DNA from: Herbaspirillum autotrophicum
Lineage (GTDB): Bacteria > Pseudomonadota > Gammaproteobacteria > Burkholderiales > Burkholderiaceae_D
Direction of reading: 5' to 3'
Assembly: GCF_001189915.1 (NCBI RefSeq)
Contig: NZ_LFLS01000010.1
Span: forward strand, 93,311-157,310
DNA: 64,000 nt
A model generated the notes under the pieces. The model was not told the DNA's origin, did no database searches, and saw only the letters and a list, made by a program, of their open reading frames with translations. The translations under genes were made by a program, and so were the position numbers. Below are positions 42,498 through 50,472 of the stretch, one piece after another (position 1 is the first letter of the stretch; each line of letters starts with the position of its first letter).

Positions 42498-43388
42498 ATG
42501 ACACCAAACAATTTTGCTACTGTACGCGACATCTTGCGCTACGCCATCACTCGCTTCAATACTGCCAAACTGTTTTTCGGCCACGGGACCAATAATGCCT
42601 TCGACGAAGCGGCCTACCTGATCCTGCACACCCTCAAGCTGCCGCTGGATCAACTCGAACCATTCATGGATGCGCGTCTGCTGCAAGGCGAAATCGACAA
42701 TCTGCTGCGCGTCATCGACAAGCGCACCGAAGAGCGCATTCCCGCCGCCTATCTGACCAATGAAGCATGGCTCGGCGGGTACCGTTTCTATGTCGATGAA
42801 CGCGTGATCGTGCCGCGCTCGTTCCTGGCCGAACTGATCCCGGAACATTTTGCGCCGTGGCTGCAAGATGCCGATGCGGTTCAGCATGCGCTGGATCTGT
42901 GCACCGGCTCGGGTTGCCTGCCGATCTTGCTGGCCGACGCCTTCCCGCAAGCGCAGATCGATGCCGTCGATATTTCAGCTGACGCACTGGCCGTGGCGCG
43001 TCTCAATGTCGACGAATACGCCTTGGGCGACCGCATCACGCTGGTCGAATCAGACTTGTACAGCAAACTGCCGGACCGCAAATACGATCTGATCATCAGC
43101 AACCCGCCCTATGTGAACGCCGGTTCGATGGCCAAGCTGCCGCAGGAATATCTGCACGAACCGCAACTGGCACTGGCCGGTGGCGATGATGGCATGGATC
43201 TGGTGCGCACCATTGTCAGTGGTGCCGCGCAGCGCCTGACACCACAAGGTATCCTGATCGTCGAAATCGGCAATGAGCGGGAACACGCCGAGGCCGCCTT
43301 CCCCGGACTGGAACTGACCTGGCTCAGCACCAGCGCCGGCGATGACATGGTCTTCATGGTCAGCGCCGCGCAATTGCAGGCACGCTGA
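42498..43388 (+). CDS. prmB: 50S ribosomal protein uL3 glutamine methyltransferase PrmB
   Basis: PrmB methylates a glutamine of ribosomal protein uL3. The 296-residue protein has the N-terminal helical domain (VRDILRYAITRFNTAKLFFGHG), the SAM-binding motif ALDLCTGSGCLPILLA, and the catalytic IISNPPYVNAG that binds the target glutamine. The FFGHGT segment distinguishes PrmB from PrmC. An open frame extends upstream to 42390, but the ATG at 42498 gives the family start. Confidence 0.94.
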   Translation: MTPNNFATVRDILRYAITRFNTAKLFFGHGTNNAFDEAAYLILHTLKLPLDQLEPFMDARLLQGEIDNLLRVIDKRTEERIPAAYLTNEAWLGGYRFYVDERVIVPRSFLAELIPEHFAPWLQDADAVQHALDLCTGSGCLPILLADAFPQAQIDAVDISADALAVARLNVDEYALGDRITLVESDLYSKLPDRKYDLIISNPPYVNAGSMAKLPQEYLHEPQLALAGGDDGMDLVRTIVSGAAQRLTPQGILIVEIGNEREHAEAAFPGLELTWLSTSAGDDMVFMVSAAQLQAR

Positions 43389-43450
43389 CCCGGCATCGAT
43401 TTTCAGCAACACTCCGCCCGGCCGGAATGCAGGGCGCCGCTTCTCTCTTT

Positions 43451-43456
43451 TAGAAT
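43451..43456 (+). promoter_or_regulatory. -10 box very close to the ABC-F start codon
   Basis: TAGAAT at 43451-43456 would start transcription near 43463, only about 4 nt before the ATG at 43467. No Shine-Dalgarno is visible. The transcript may be leaderless or nearly so. Confidence 0.4.
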
Positions 43457-43466
43457 TTGTTCAGCA

Positions 43467-45476
43467 ATGATTCGTTTCCAGCAAGTTTCCCTCGCCCGCG
43501 GCATCAAGCCGTTGCTCGAGAATGTCGACCTCACTCTCAATCCGGGAGACAAGATCGGCCTGATCGGCGCCAACGGCGCCGGCAAATCCAGCCTGTTCGC
43601 CATCTTGCGCGGCGAGCTGCATGCCGACCAGGGCAGTATCGACTTCCCGTCCAGATGGCGTATGGCCTATGTGGCGCAGGAAACGCCGGCGCTGGATCGC
43701 CCGGCCGTGGAATACGCGATTGACGGCGACGTCACCTTGCGCAAGCTGGAAGCCGAGCTGGCGGCCGCTGAAGCGGAACCGGAAAGCATTGAAAACGGCA
43801 CCCGCATCGGCGAATTGCACGGTGCACTGGCCGATGCCGATGCCTATACCGTGCGCTCGCGCGCCGAACAATTGCTGATCGGTCTCGGCTTTACGCTGGA
43901 ACAGATGGAACGCCCGGTAGCCAGCTTCTCCGGCGGCTGGCGCATGCGGCTCAATCTGGCGCAGGCGCTGATGTGTCCGTCCGACCTGTTGCTGCTTGAT
44001 GAACCAACCAATCACTTGGATCTGGACGCCATCATCTGGCTGGAAGACTGGCTCAAGCGCTACGCCGGCACCCTGATCATCATTTCCCATGATCGCGATT
44101 TTCTTGACGGCGTGGTGAACGTGATCGTCCACATCGACGAACGCAAGCTCAAGCGTTACTCGGGCAACTACTCTTCGTTCGAACGCCAACGCGCGGCGCA
44201 GATGGTACTGGCGCAAGGCATGCTGGAAAAGCAGACCCGCCAGCGCGCTCACCTGCAATCATTTATTGATCGCTTCAAGGCCAAGGCCAGCAAAGCCCGG
44301 CAGGCACAGAGCCGGATGAAGGCCTTGTCGAAGATGGAAGAACTGGCGCCATTGCGCGCTGCCGCCGAATTCTCATTCGAATTCCGCGAACCGCTGTCGG
44401 CACCGAATCCGTTGCTGGTAATGGAAAAGCTCAATGCCGGCTACCGCATCGAAGATCCGGAAACCTATGAAGTCGAAGAAAAGGTGATCGTGTCGAACAT
44501 CGATTTTTCGCTGCAGACCGGCCAGCGCATCGGCTTGCTCGGCGTCAACGGTGCCGGCAAATCGACCCTGATCAAAACCGTAGCCAATGAACTGACACCG
44601 CTGTCGGGCACCAGCCAGTTCGGCAAGGGCCTGGTGATCGGTTACTTCGCCCAGCATCAGGTCGAGATGTTGCGCCACGACGAATCGCCGCTGTGGCATC
44701 TGGCCAAAATCGCGCCCAATGTGCGTGAACAGGAATTGCGCAATTTCCTCGGCAGCTTCAATTTCAACGGCACCATGGCCAGCAGCAGCATCGCGCCGTT
44801 TTCCGGTGGCGAAAAAGCGCGGCTGGCGCTGGCGCTGATCGTCTGGCAACGCCCTAACCTGCTGCTGCTCGATGAGCCGACCAACCATCTGGATCTGGAA
44901 ACCCGGGAAGCGCTGACCATGGCGCTGGCGCAATTTGAAGGCACGCTGATGCTGGTGTCCCATGATCGCCATCTGCTGCGCGCTACCACCGACCAGTTCC
45001 TGATTGTCGCCGACGGCAAATTGCAGCCCTTCGACGGCGATCTCGACGACTATCGCGACTGGTTGTTCAAGACCAAGCTGGCAGCCAAGAATACCGCTGC
45101 CAATGCAGCCGCAGAAGTGGTCGCACCCTTGCCGGTCGCCAAGCCGGTGGCGGTCGCTGCACCTGCTGCACCACTGGCAAACGTCGCCGACCGCCGCGAA
45201 CAGAAACGCGTGGAAGCGGAAGAACGGCAACGCCTGGCAACCCTCAAAAAGCCGCTGGAGTCACGCATCAAACGACTCGATGAACAAATCGCCAAGGCGC
45301 AGGCCAAGAAATCCGCGATTGATGCCCGCCTGGCCGATCCCGCCATCTATGATGCCGGCAACAAGGAAGAATTGAAAAATCTGATTACCGATCAGGCATA
45401 CTGCAACAAGGAAATCGAGCAACTGGAAAGCGACTGGCTGGAATTGCAGGAGCAATTGGAACAGCTGGAAGCCTGA
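43467..45476 (+). CDS. ABC-F family ATPase (YheS-like)
   Basis: ABC-F proteins bind the ribosome, usually at the E site, and have no membrane part. The 669-residue protein has two ATPase domains: Walker A GANGAGKSS and GVNGAGKST, signatures FSGGWRMRL and FSGGEKARL, and the LLLDEPTNHLDL Walker B in both. The interdomain linker and charged C-terminal coiled coil (about 600-669) are present. Start and first domain match the YheS type rather than Uup or EttA. The translation factor role is family knowledge. Confidence 0.92.
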   Translation: MIRFQQVSLARGIKPLLENVDLTLNPGDKIGLIGANGAGKSSLFAILRGELHADQGSIDFPSRWRMAYVAQETPALDRPAVEYAIDGDVTLRKLEAELAAAEAEPESIENGTRIGELHGALADADAYTVRSRAEQLLIGLGFTLEQMERPVASFSGGWRMRLNLAQALMCPSDLLLLDEPTNHLDLDAIIWLEDWLKRYAGTLIIISHDRDFLDGVVNVIVHIDERKLKRYSGNYSSFERQRAAQMVLAQGMLEKQTRQRAHLQSFIDRFKAKASKARQAQSRMKALSKMEELAPLRAAAEFSFEFREPLSAPNPLLVMEKLNAGYRIEDPETYEVEEKVIVSNIDFSLQTGQRIGLLGVNGAGKSTLIKTVANELTPLSGTSQFGKGLVIGYFAQHQVEMLRHDESPLWHLAKIAPNVREQELRNFLGSFNFNGTMASSSIAPFSGGEKARLALALIVWQRPNLLLLDEPTNHLDLETREALTMALAQFEGTLMLVSHDRHLLRATTDQFLIVADGKLQPFDGDLDDYRDWLFKTKLAAKNTAANAAAEVVAPLPVAKPVAVAAPAAPLANVADRREQKRVEAEERQRLATLKKPLESRIKRLDEQIAKAQAKKSAIDARLADPAIYDAGNKEELKNLITDQAYCNKEIEQLESDWLELQEQLEQLEA

Positions 45477-45618
45477 CTCTCCCCTTCATCACAGGATAGC
45501 GCGGGGTAAAGAGCGGAAATCGACGTGCGGAATTATAAGCATCTGCCAACTATGTCTGAAGTTGTCGCCAAAAAAGAATTATCATGACGACAATGTTTAA
45601 ACATCCTCAGGAGCCAGC

Positions 45619-46425
45619 ATGACCAAAACATCACTTCGCTTTCTGTCTGCCGTCGCCGCCGGCATCATCTTCTCGGGCGCCGCGCTGGCTGCCGGCGCGG
45701 CCGATCTGCTCGATACCGTGAAGGCACGCGGTACCTTGAAGGTAGCACTGGAGGGCAATTACCCGCCGTTCAATTTCAAGGATCCGAAAACCGGTGAACT
45801 GACCGGCTTCGAAGTAGATGTCGCCAAACTGCTGGCAGCGAAACTGGGCCTCAAGCCCGAATTCACCACCACCGAGTGGAGCGGCATTCTGGCAGGTCTC
45901 GGAGCCGGCAAATACGACATCATCATGAATCAGGTCGGCATCACCGACGAGCGCAAGAAAGCCTTCGATTTTTCGGACCCCTACACCTTGTCGAGCGCCC
46001 AGCTGATTGTCCGCAAAGATGAAAAGCGCCAGTTCAACAGCCTCGACGATTTGAAGGGAAAAAAACTCGGTCTGGGCCAAGGCACCAACTTTGAACAAAA
46101 AGCCAAGAGCATTCCCGGCATCGATGTCAAAACCTATCCCGGCTCACCCGAATACCTGGCCGATCTGGCCAGCGGCCGCATCGACGCCGCGCTCAACGAC
46201 AGCCTGCTGGTCAGCTATCTGCTGAAATCATCCAACCTGCCGCTCAAAGGCGGTGCGCCGGTAGGCGCCATCGATCAGATCGGCATTCCGTTGCGCAAGG
46301 GCAACCCGCAATTCAAGACGGCCCTGAATCAGGCACTGGCGGCAATTCAGAAAGACGGCAGCTTCCGCCAGGCATCGGTCAAATGGTTCGGGATTGACGT
46401 CAGCAAAGCGCCGGCAGCACAATAA
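45619..46425 (+). CDS. Amino acid ABC transporter binding protein (cystine-binding-like)
   Basis: This 268-residue SBP_bac_3 protein has a signal peptide cut near ALAAGA, then GTLKVALEGNYPPFNFKD, TGFEVDVAKLLA and DIIMNQVGITDERKKAFDFS, close to the L-cystine binding proteins FliY/TcyJ. AGGAG lies 5 nt before the ATG. It is followed by a strong terminator and then its permease. No ATPase is in the neighbourhood. The substrate is likely cystine or another polar amino acid, not proven. Confidence 0.92.
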   Translation: MTKTSLRFLSAVAAGIIFSGAALAAGAADLLDTVKARGTLKVALEGNYPPFNFKDPKTGELTGFEVDVAKLLAAKLGLKPEFTTTEWSGILAGLGAGKYDIIMNQVGITDERKKAFDFSDPYTLSSAQLIVRKDEKRQFNSLDDLKGKKLGLGQGTNFEQKAKSIPGIDVKTYPGSPEYLADLASGRIDAALNDSLLVSYLLKSSNLPLKGGAPVGAIDQIGIPLRKGNPQFKTALNQALAAIQKDGSFRQASVKWFGIDVSKAPAAQ

Positions 46426-46446
46426 ACCGTGCCCCTTTCGATCAAC

Positions 46447-46472
46447 ATCCCCGCACCGGCGGGGATTTTTTT
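46447..46472 (+). terminator. Intrinsic terminator between binding protein and permease genes
   Basis: ATCCCCGC (46447-46454) pairs with GCGGGGAT (46459-46466) across ACCG, followed by seven T residues. It lies 22 nt after the binding protein stop and ends 11 nt before the permease ATG. It probably keeps permease levels far below binding protein levels. Confidence 0.88.
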
Positions 46473-46482
46473 ATGACCACTC

Positions 46483-47142
46483 ATGACTGACATTTGGGAA
46501 TTACTGCAACAGGCGGCACCGATCATGTTGAAAGGTGTCGGCTATACGCTGCTGTTTGCGCTGTCATCAATGGTCGGGGGCCTGGTGCTGGGCTTCGTAC
46601 TGGCGGTGGCGCGCATTTCGCGCTGGCGGCTGATCCAGTGGCCGGCCGCAGTGTATGTCAGTCTGATGCGCGGCACGCCGCTGCTGGTGCAAATCTTTGT
46701 CGTGTATTACGGCTTGCCGAGCGTCGGCATTGAATTCTCGCCGCTGATGGCCGGGGTCCTGACATTGAGCCTGAATGCCAGCGCCTATCTCTCCGAAAGC
46801 CTGCGCGGTGCGATTGCCGGCGTCGGCAAAGGCCAATGGGGGGCCAGCTACAGCCTGGGCCTGACCTATCCGCAAACCCTTTACTACATCGTGGTGCCGC
46901 AAGCCATCCGCATCGCCGTGCCATCGATGAGCAATACCCTGATCAGCCTGATCAAGGATACGTCGCTGGTGTCCGTCATTACCGTGACCGAACTGATGTT
47001 GTCGACCAAGGAAATCATTGCCGTTACCTTCCGGCCGCTGCCGCTGTATATCGCTGCGGCGATGGTGTACTGGTTCCTCAGTCTGTGTTTCGAAGCGCTG
47101 CAGCACCGGCTCGAACAACGACTGGCGCGTGCTCATCAATAA
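46483..47142 (+). CDS. Amino acid ABC transporter permease
   Basis: This 219-residue HisMQ-type permease has about five membrane helices and the cytoplasmic EAA loop (ESLRGAIAGVGKGQWGAS, ending in YSLGLTYPQ) that docks the ATPase. It goes with the upstream binding protein and resembles the cystine permease TcyL. No ATP-binding gene follows; after a terminator the next gene is on the other strand. The transporter must borrow an ATPase from elsewhere. Confidence 0.93.
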   Translation: MTDIWELLQQAAPIMLKGVGYTLLFALSSMVGGLVLGFVLAVARISRWRLIQWPAAVYVSLMRGTPLLVQIFVVYYGLPSVGIEFSPLMAGVLTLSLNASAYLSESLRGAIAGVGKGQWGASYSLGLTYPQTLYYIVVPQAIRIAVPSMSNTLISLIKDTSLVSVITVTELMLSTKEIIAVTFRPLPLYIAAAMVYWFLSLCFEALQHRLEQRLARAHQ

Positions 47143-47187
47143 CTGCGCAATCATCGGGCAATCATTGCAGCATCGCAGCAGGCATAA

Positions 47188-47215
47188 AAAAACCGGACTG
47201 TGAGGTCCGGTTTTT
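47188..47215. terminator. Bidirectional terminator after the permease
   Basis: AAAAACCGGAC (47188-47198) pairs with GTCCGGTTTTT (47205-47215) over a 6-nt loop. It can serve the permease on the plus strand and the small secreted protein on the minus strand. Confidence 0.85.
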
Positions 47216-47280
47216 CATTCTGTTCTCAGTTGCATGCTGACGCTGGCCAACATTGCCGCACATCAATATCCCACATTCAT

Positions 47281-47559
47281 TCAACGCTTGTAGCGATAAA
47301 TATCCTGACCTGCCTCGTCGATCTGACGACGCAACTCGCGCCGTTCATCCGGGCTCAGCTTGCCACGCCGCTGATTCTGCTCCTCGTCACGCTGCTTTTG
47401 GGCACGCCCGGCGTCAGGTCCGGCATCGTTCTGCGGATGAAAGCCGGCAGCCTGATGTGGTATCGGACGCGGCGGCTCCGGCGGACGGGCCAATACGGAT
47501 GTCACGCCGGTCAGCAACAAAACCGCGATAGCATATTTTTTGGTAGCAACAATATCCAT
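47281..47559 (-). CDS. Small secreted protein of unknown function
   Basis: I do not recognise this 92-residue protein. It has a signal peptide (KKYAIAVLLLTGVTSVLA, then ARPPEPPRP), a Pro- and Gln-rich middle, and a charged C-terminus KLSPDERRELRRQIDEAGQDIY that should form a helix. The ATG at 47559 has GGAAAA upstream; the frame is open to 47724 but that part is not protein-like. It is divergent from ompR, so it could be an OmpR-controlled envelope protein, which is inference. Confidence 0.65.
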   Translation of the reverse strand: MDIVATKKYAIAVLLLTGVTSVLARPPEPPRPIPHQAAGFHPQNDAGPDAGRAQKQRDEEQNQRRGKLSPDERRELRRQIDEAGQDIYRYKR

Positions 47560-47726
47560 GACGCATTTTTCCACATTTCCGGGCTGACGACAAAATTCTT
47601 CTTCGTTATGCCCAGTGTAGGTTGACCGGCGCGATGGTATAAGATGATTAAAGTAAGGGATGTAACACTTTGTATCTTTTGCCCGGCACATCTTGCCGAT
47701 CACCGTGAAGACGTTACCATACACTC

Positions 47727-48482
47727 ATGAACACAAACAATACAACTTCTTCCGCCGCCCCGACTCATCAGTCCAAGATACTGGTGGTGGATGATGACAT
47801 CCGCCTGCGCGACTTGCTGCGCCGCTATCTGACCGAACAGGGCTTCAATGTGGTCACGGCGGAAAACGCGCAATCGATGAACAAGTTGTGGATTCGTGAA
47901 CGCTATGACTTGCTGGTGCTCGACCTGATGCTGCCCGGTGAAGACGGCCTGGCAATCTGCCGTCGTCTGCGCGGCGCCGGCGATCAGACGCCGATCATCA
48001 TGCTGACCGCCAAAGGTGAAGACGTCGACCGCATCATCGGTCTCGAAATGGGCGCCGACGATTATCTGCCGAAGCCGTTCAACCCGCGCGAACTGGTCGC
48101 CCGCATCAATGCGGTATTGCGCCGCAAGGGCCCGGATGAATTGCCGGGTGCACCATCGGAATCGCCGGAGTCGTTCGAATTCGGTGAGTTCGTACTTGAT
48201 CTCGGCACCCGCACCCTGAAAAAAAATGGCGATACCGTACCACTGACTACCGGTGAATTCTCAGTGCTCAAGGTGTTCGCACGCAACGCACGCCAGCCGC
48301 TGTCGCGTGAAAAACTGATGGAAATGGCACGTGGCCGCGAGTACGAAGTATTCGACCGCAGCCTCGACGTTCAGATTTCCCGGCTGCGCAAACTGATCGA
48401 ACCCGATCCGGCCAATCCGCTTTACATCCAGACCGTGTGGGGTCTGGGCTACGTCTTCATTCCTGAGGGCAAACCGCGCTGA
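47727..48482 (+). CDS. ompR: Response regulator OmpR
   Basis: OmpR is the osmotic-response transcription factor of the OmpR/EnvZ pair. The 251-residue protein has a receiver domain with acidic VVDDD, the phosphorylated Asp at residue 66 (LLVLDLMLPGEDG) and the Lys in PKPF, and a winged-helix DNA-binding domain (SREKLMEMARGREYEVFDRSLDVQISRL). Its stop shares one base with envZ. An extended -10 (TGG then TATAAG at 47638-47643) about 80 nt upstream is a weak promoter candidate. Confidence 0.95.
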   Translation: MNTNNTTSSAAPTHQSKILVVDDDIRLRDLLRRYLTEQGFNVVTAENAQSMNKLWIRERYDLLVLDLMLPGEDGLAICRRLRGAGDQTPIIMLTAKGEDVDRIIGLEMGADDYLPKPFNPRELVARINAVLRRKGPDELPGAPSESPESFEFGEFVLDLGTRTLKKNGDTVPLTTGEFSVLKVFARNARQPLSREKLMEMARGREYEVFDRSLDVQISRLRKLIEPDPANPLYIQTVWGLGYVFIPEGKPR

Positions 48483-49870
48483 TGCGCATGCCAACTCCTT
48501 CTGCGGGCATTCAACATATGCGTTCCCAGGTCCGACTCGGGTGGTTCAGCAACGGCCTGTTCTGGCGTACCTTTTTCCTGCTGACGTTCTTGATTACCGC
48601 CAGCATGGTGGCTTGGGTCGCCAGCTTCCGGATTGTAGAACGCGGCCCGCGCGCCGAACAACTGGCGGCGCAGATCGTTTCGGTGGTCACCATCACCCGC
48701 GCCGCCCTGACCCACTCGGCACCGGAAATGCGGCGCGAATTGCTGTTCGATCTGGCCAGCAACGAAGGCATCCGCATTTATCCGCTCGAAAATTCCGACA
48801 AGGTCGCGCCACCCGATGATTCGCCGGTATTGCCGGAACTCGAATATTTCGTCAAGCAGGCGATGGGCGAAGATACCCAGTTTTCTTCCAGCGTCAACGA
48901 TGTCGACGGTTTCTGGATCAGCTTCAAAATCGATGAAGATCAATACTGGCTGATGCTTGACCGCGGCCGGCTGGATCGCACCTCCAGCCTGCAATGGCTG
49001 GGCTGGGCTTCGATTGCGCTGGTGCTGTCGCTGATTGGCGCAGTCTTCATTTCAACCCTGATCAATCAACCGCTGGCACGCCTGACGGCCGCTGCCCGCG
49101 CCATCGCCAAAGGCAAGCAACCGGACCCGCTGCCGGAATCCGGCCCGACCGAAATCGAAGAAGCCAATCGCAGTTTCAATCAGATGGTGGCCGATCTGGA
49201 CCGGATTGAATCCGACCGCGCCGTCATTCTGGCGGGTATTTCCCATGACCTGCGCACGCCGCTGGCGCGCATGCAACTGGAAGTCGAGATGGCCAAGCTA
49301 TCCGACGAAGCACGTGACGGTATGCACTCCGATCTGGCGCAGATGGATGCCATCATCGGCCAGTTTCTGGATTACGCCAAACCGTTCGACGCCAGTCACT
49401 TCATGCCGGTCGATCTGTCGGGCATGCTGGAAGATACTGCCAACAATGCCAAGCGCCTGACCGATGTGCGCATCCTGACCGATATCACGCCCGGCGTGGA
49501 AGCCAAAGGCAACAGTACCGAACTGGAACGCGTGATCAGCAACCTGATTGAAAATGCACGCCGCTATGGCAAGACACCCGGCACCGACATCGCCGAGATC
49601 GATCTGCGCTGTCACGCCGAGGGGCAACAAGCCGTGATCGAAATCAATGATCATGGTGCCGGAGCACCGGACAGCGAACTGGAGCATTTGCTGCGCCCGT
49701 TTACCCGCCTGGATGCGGCCCGGGGTCAGGCCAACGGTTCCGGTCTTGGACTGGCCATCGTCAATCGCATCGTGATTCGCCATAACGGCAAACTGCATTT
49801 GCGCAACCGCAGCGGCGGCGGCCTCAGTGTGCAAATCACACTGCCGCTGCACCATGAGCGCAATGTCTGA
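48482..49870 (+). CDS. envZ: Osmosensor histidine kinase EnvZ
   Basis: EnvZ autophosphorylates and controls OmpR. The 462-residue protein has a membrane helix at about residues 28-48, a periplasmic domain, a second helix near 173-193, a HAMP domain (NQPLARLTAAARAIAKGK), the phosphorylated His 255 in SHDLRTPLARMQ, and an ATPase domain with SNLIENARRYG, INDHGAG and GSGLGLAIV. The ATG overlaps the ompR stop by one base (TGATG), so translation is coupled. Confidence 0.95.
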   Translation: MRMPTPSAGIQHMRSQVRLGWFSNGLFWRTFFLLTFLITASMVAWVASFRIVERGPRAEQLAAQIVSVVTITRAALTHSAPEMRRELLFDLASNEGIRIYPLENSDKVAPPDDSPVLPELEYFVKQAMGEDTQFSSSVNDVDGFWISFKIDEDQYWLMLDRGRLDRTSSLQWLGWASIALVLSLIGAVFISTLINQPLARLTAAARAIAKGKQPDPLPESGPTEIEEANRSFNQMVADLDRIESDRAVILAGISHDLRTPLARMQLEVEMAKLSDEARDGMHSDLAQMDAIIGQFLDYAKPFDASHFMPVDLSGMLEDTANNAKRLTDVRILTDITPGVEAKGNSTELERVISNLIENARRYGKTPGTDIAEIDLRCHAEGQQAVIEINDHGAGAPDSELEHLLRPFTRLDAARGQANGSGLGLAIVNRIVIRHNGKLHLRNRSGGGLSVQITLPLHHERNV

Positions 49871-49884
49871 GACGTCAACCGGCC

Positions 49885-50448
49885 ATGAACCATTCACTGA
49901 TTTTTTCGATTGTCTCCAGCCTGGCATTGCTGGGCGGCGCGACAACGGCAGCGGCGCAAATACGGATTGATCGCAATTTCAGCGTTGGGGGCACCGCCGG
50001 CACCACCACGCCGGCTTCGCAAATACACGCGGTTCCGGCGAACACACCCGCAGTCACCGCAAGCACATCCCCTGCAGTGCCATCCGGCCCGACGGCGGCC
50101 TACTCGGCCGATGCCATGGGTCCCACCGTGGTGGCCAAAAATGCCAGCTATGAAACCGTCTTCAGGATTCCCGGGACGATACCGGCAGCAGCCGGCATCA
50201 CCAACGTCGCGTGGAAATATGATGTGAATCCGAAACCGTATGGATTCGAAGCGGTATTGTGCTGGCAGGATCAGCGCAATTGCTGGAATGTGACGCGCAA
50301 CGCCAGCGGCAGCACCACGTTTTTCAATGGCAAAAGCGCGGCACAACCGTTCACGCTGCATTACCGCGTCACCGGCAGCGGCCCGCTCGGACCGCCGGCG
50401 CAAGGCAGCATGAATCAGATCATTGTTACCTACGCCTTGCCCGGCTAA
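49885..50448 (+). CDS. FlhE-like periplasmic protein, orphan
   Basis: This 187-residue protein has a signal peptide (residues 1-24, cut near TAAAQ) and a Thr/Ala/Pro-rich spacer to about residue 75. The C-terminal domain (AAGITNVAWKYDVNP, AVLCWQDQRNCWNVT, VTGSGPLGPPAQG, NQIIVTYALPG) resembles FlhE, including the paired Cys residues and a final Tyr strand. FlhE is linked to flagellar operons in enterobacteria, but here it follows envZ by 14 nt with no flagellar gene in the window. Its role is unknown. Confidence 0.7.
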   Translation: MNHSLIFSIVSSLALLGGATTAAAQIRIDRNFSVGGTAGTTTPASQIHAVPANTPAVTASTSPAVPSGPTAAYSADAMGPTVVAKNASYETVFRIPGTIPAAAGITNVAWKYDVNPKPYGFEAVLCWQDQRNCWNVTRNASGSTTFFNGKSAAQPFTLHYRVTGSGPLGPPAQGSMNQIIVTYALPG

Positions 50449-50472
50449 GTAAACAGATCGACGGGCGGCGAC

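Noticed and set aside
46473..46490. Five-codon upstream ORF (ATG to TGA) overlapping the permease start
   Set aside because: It could occur by chance; there is no conservation information, and it overlaps the terminator T-run region.
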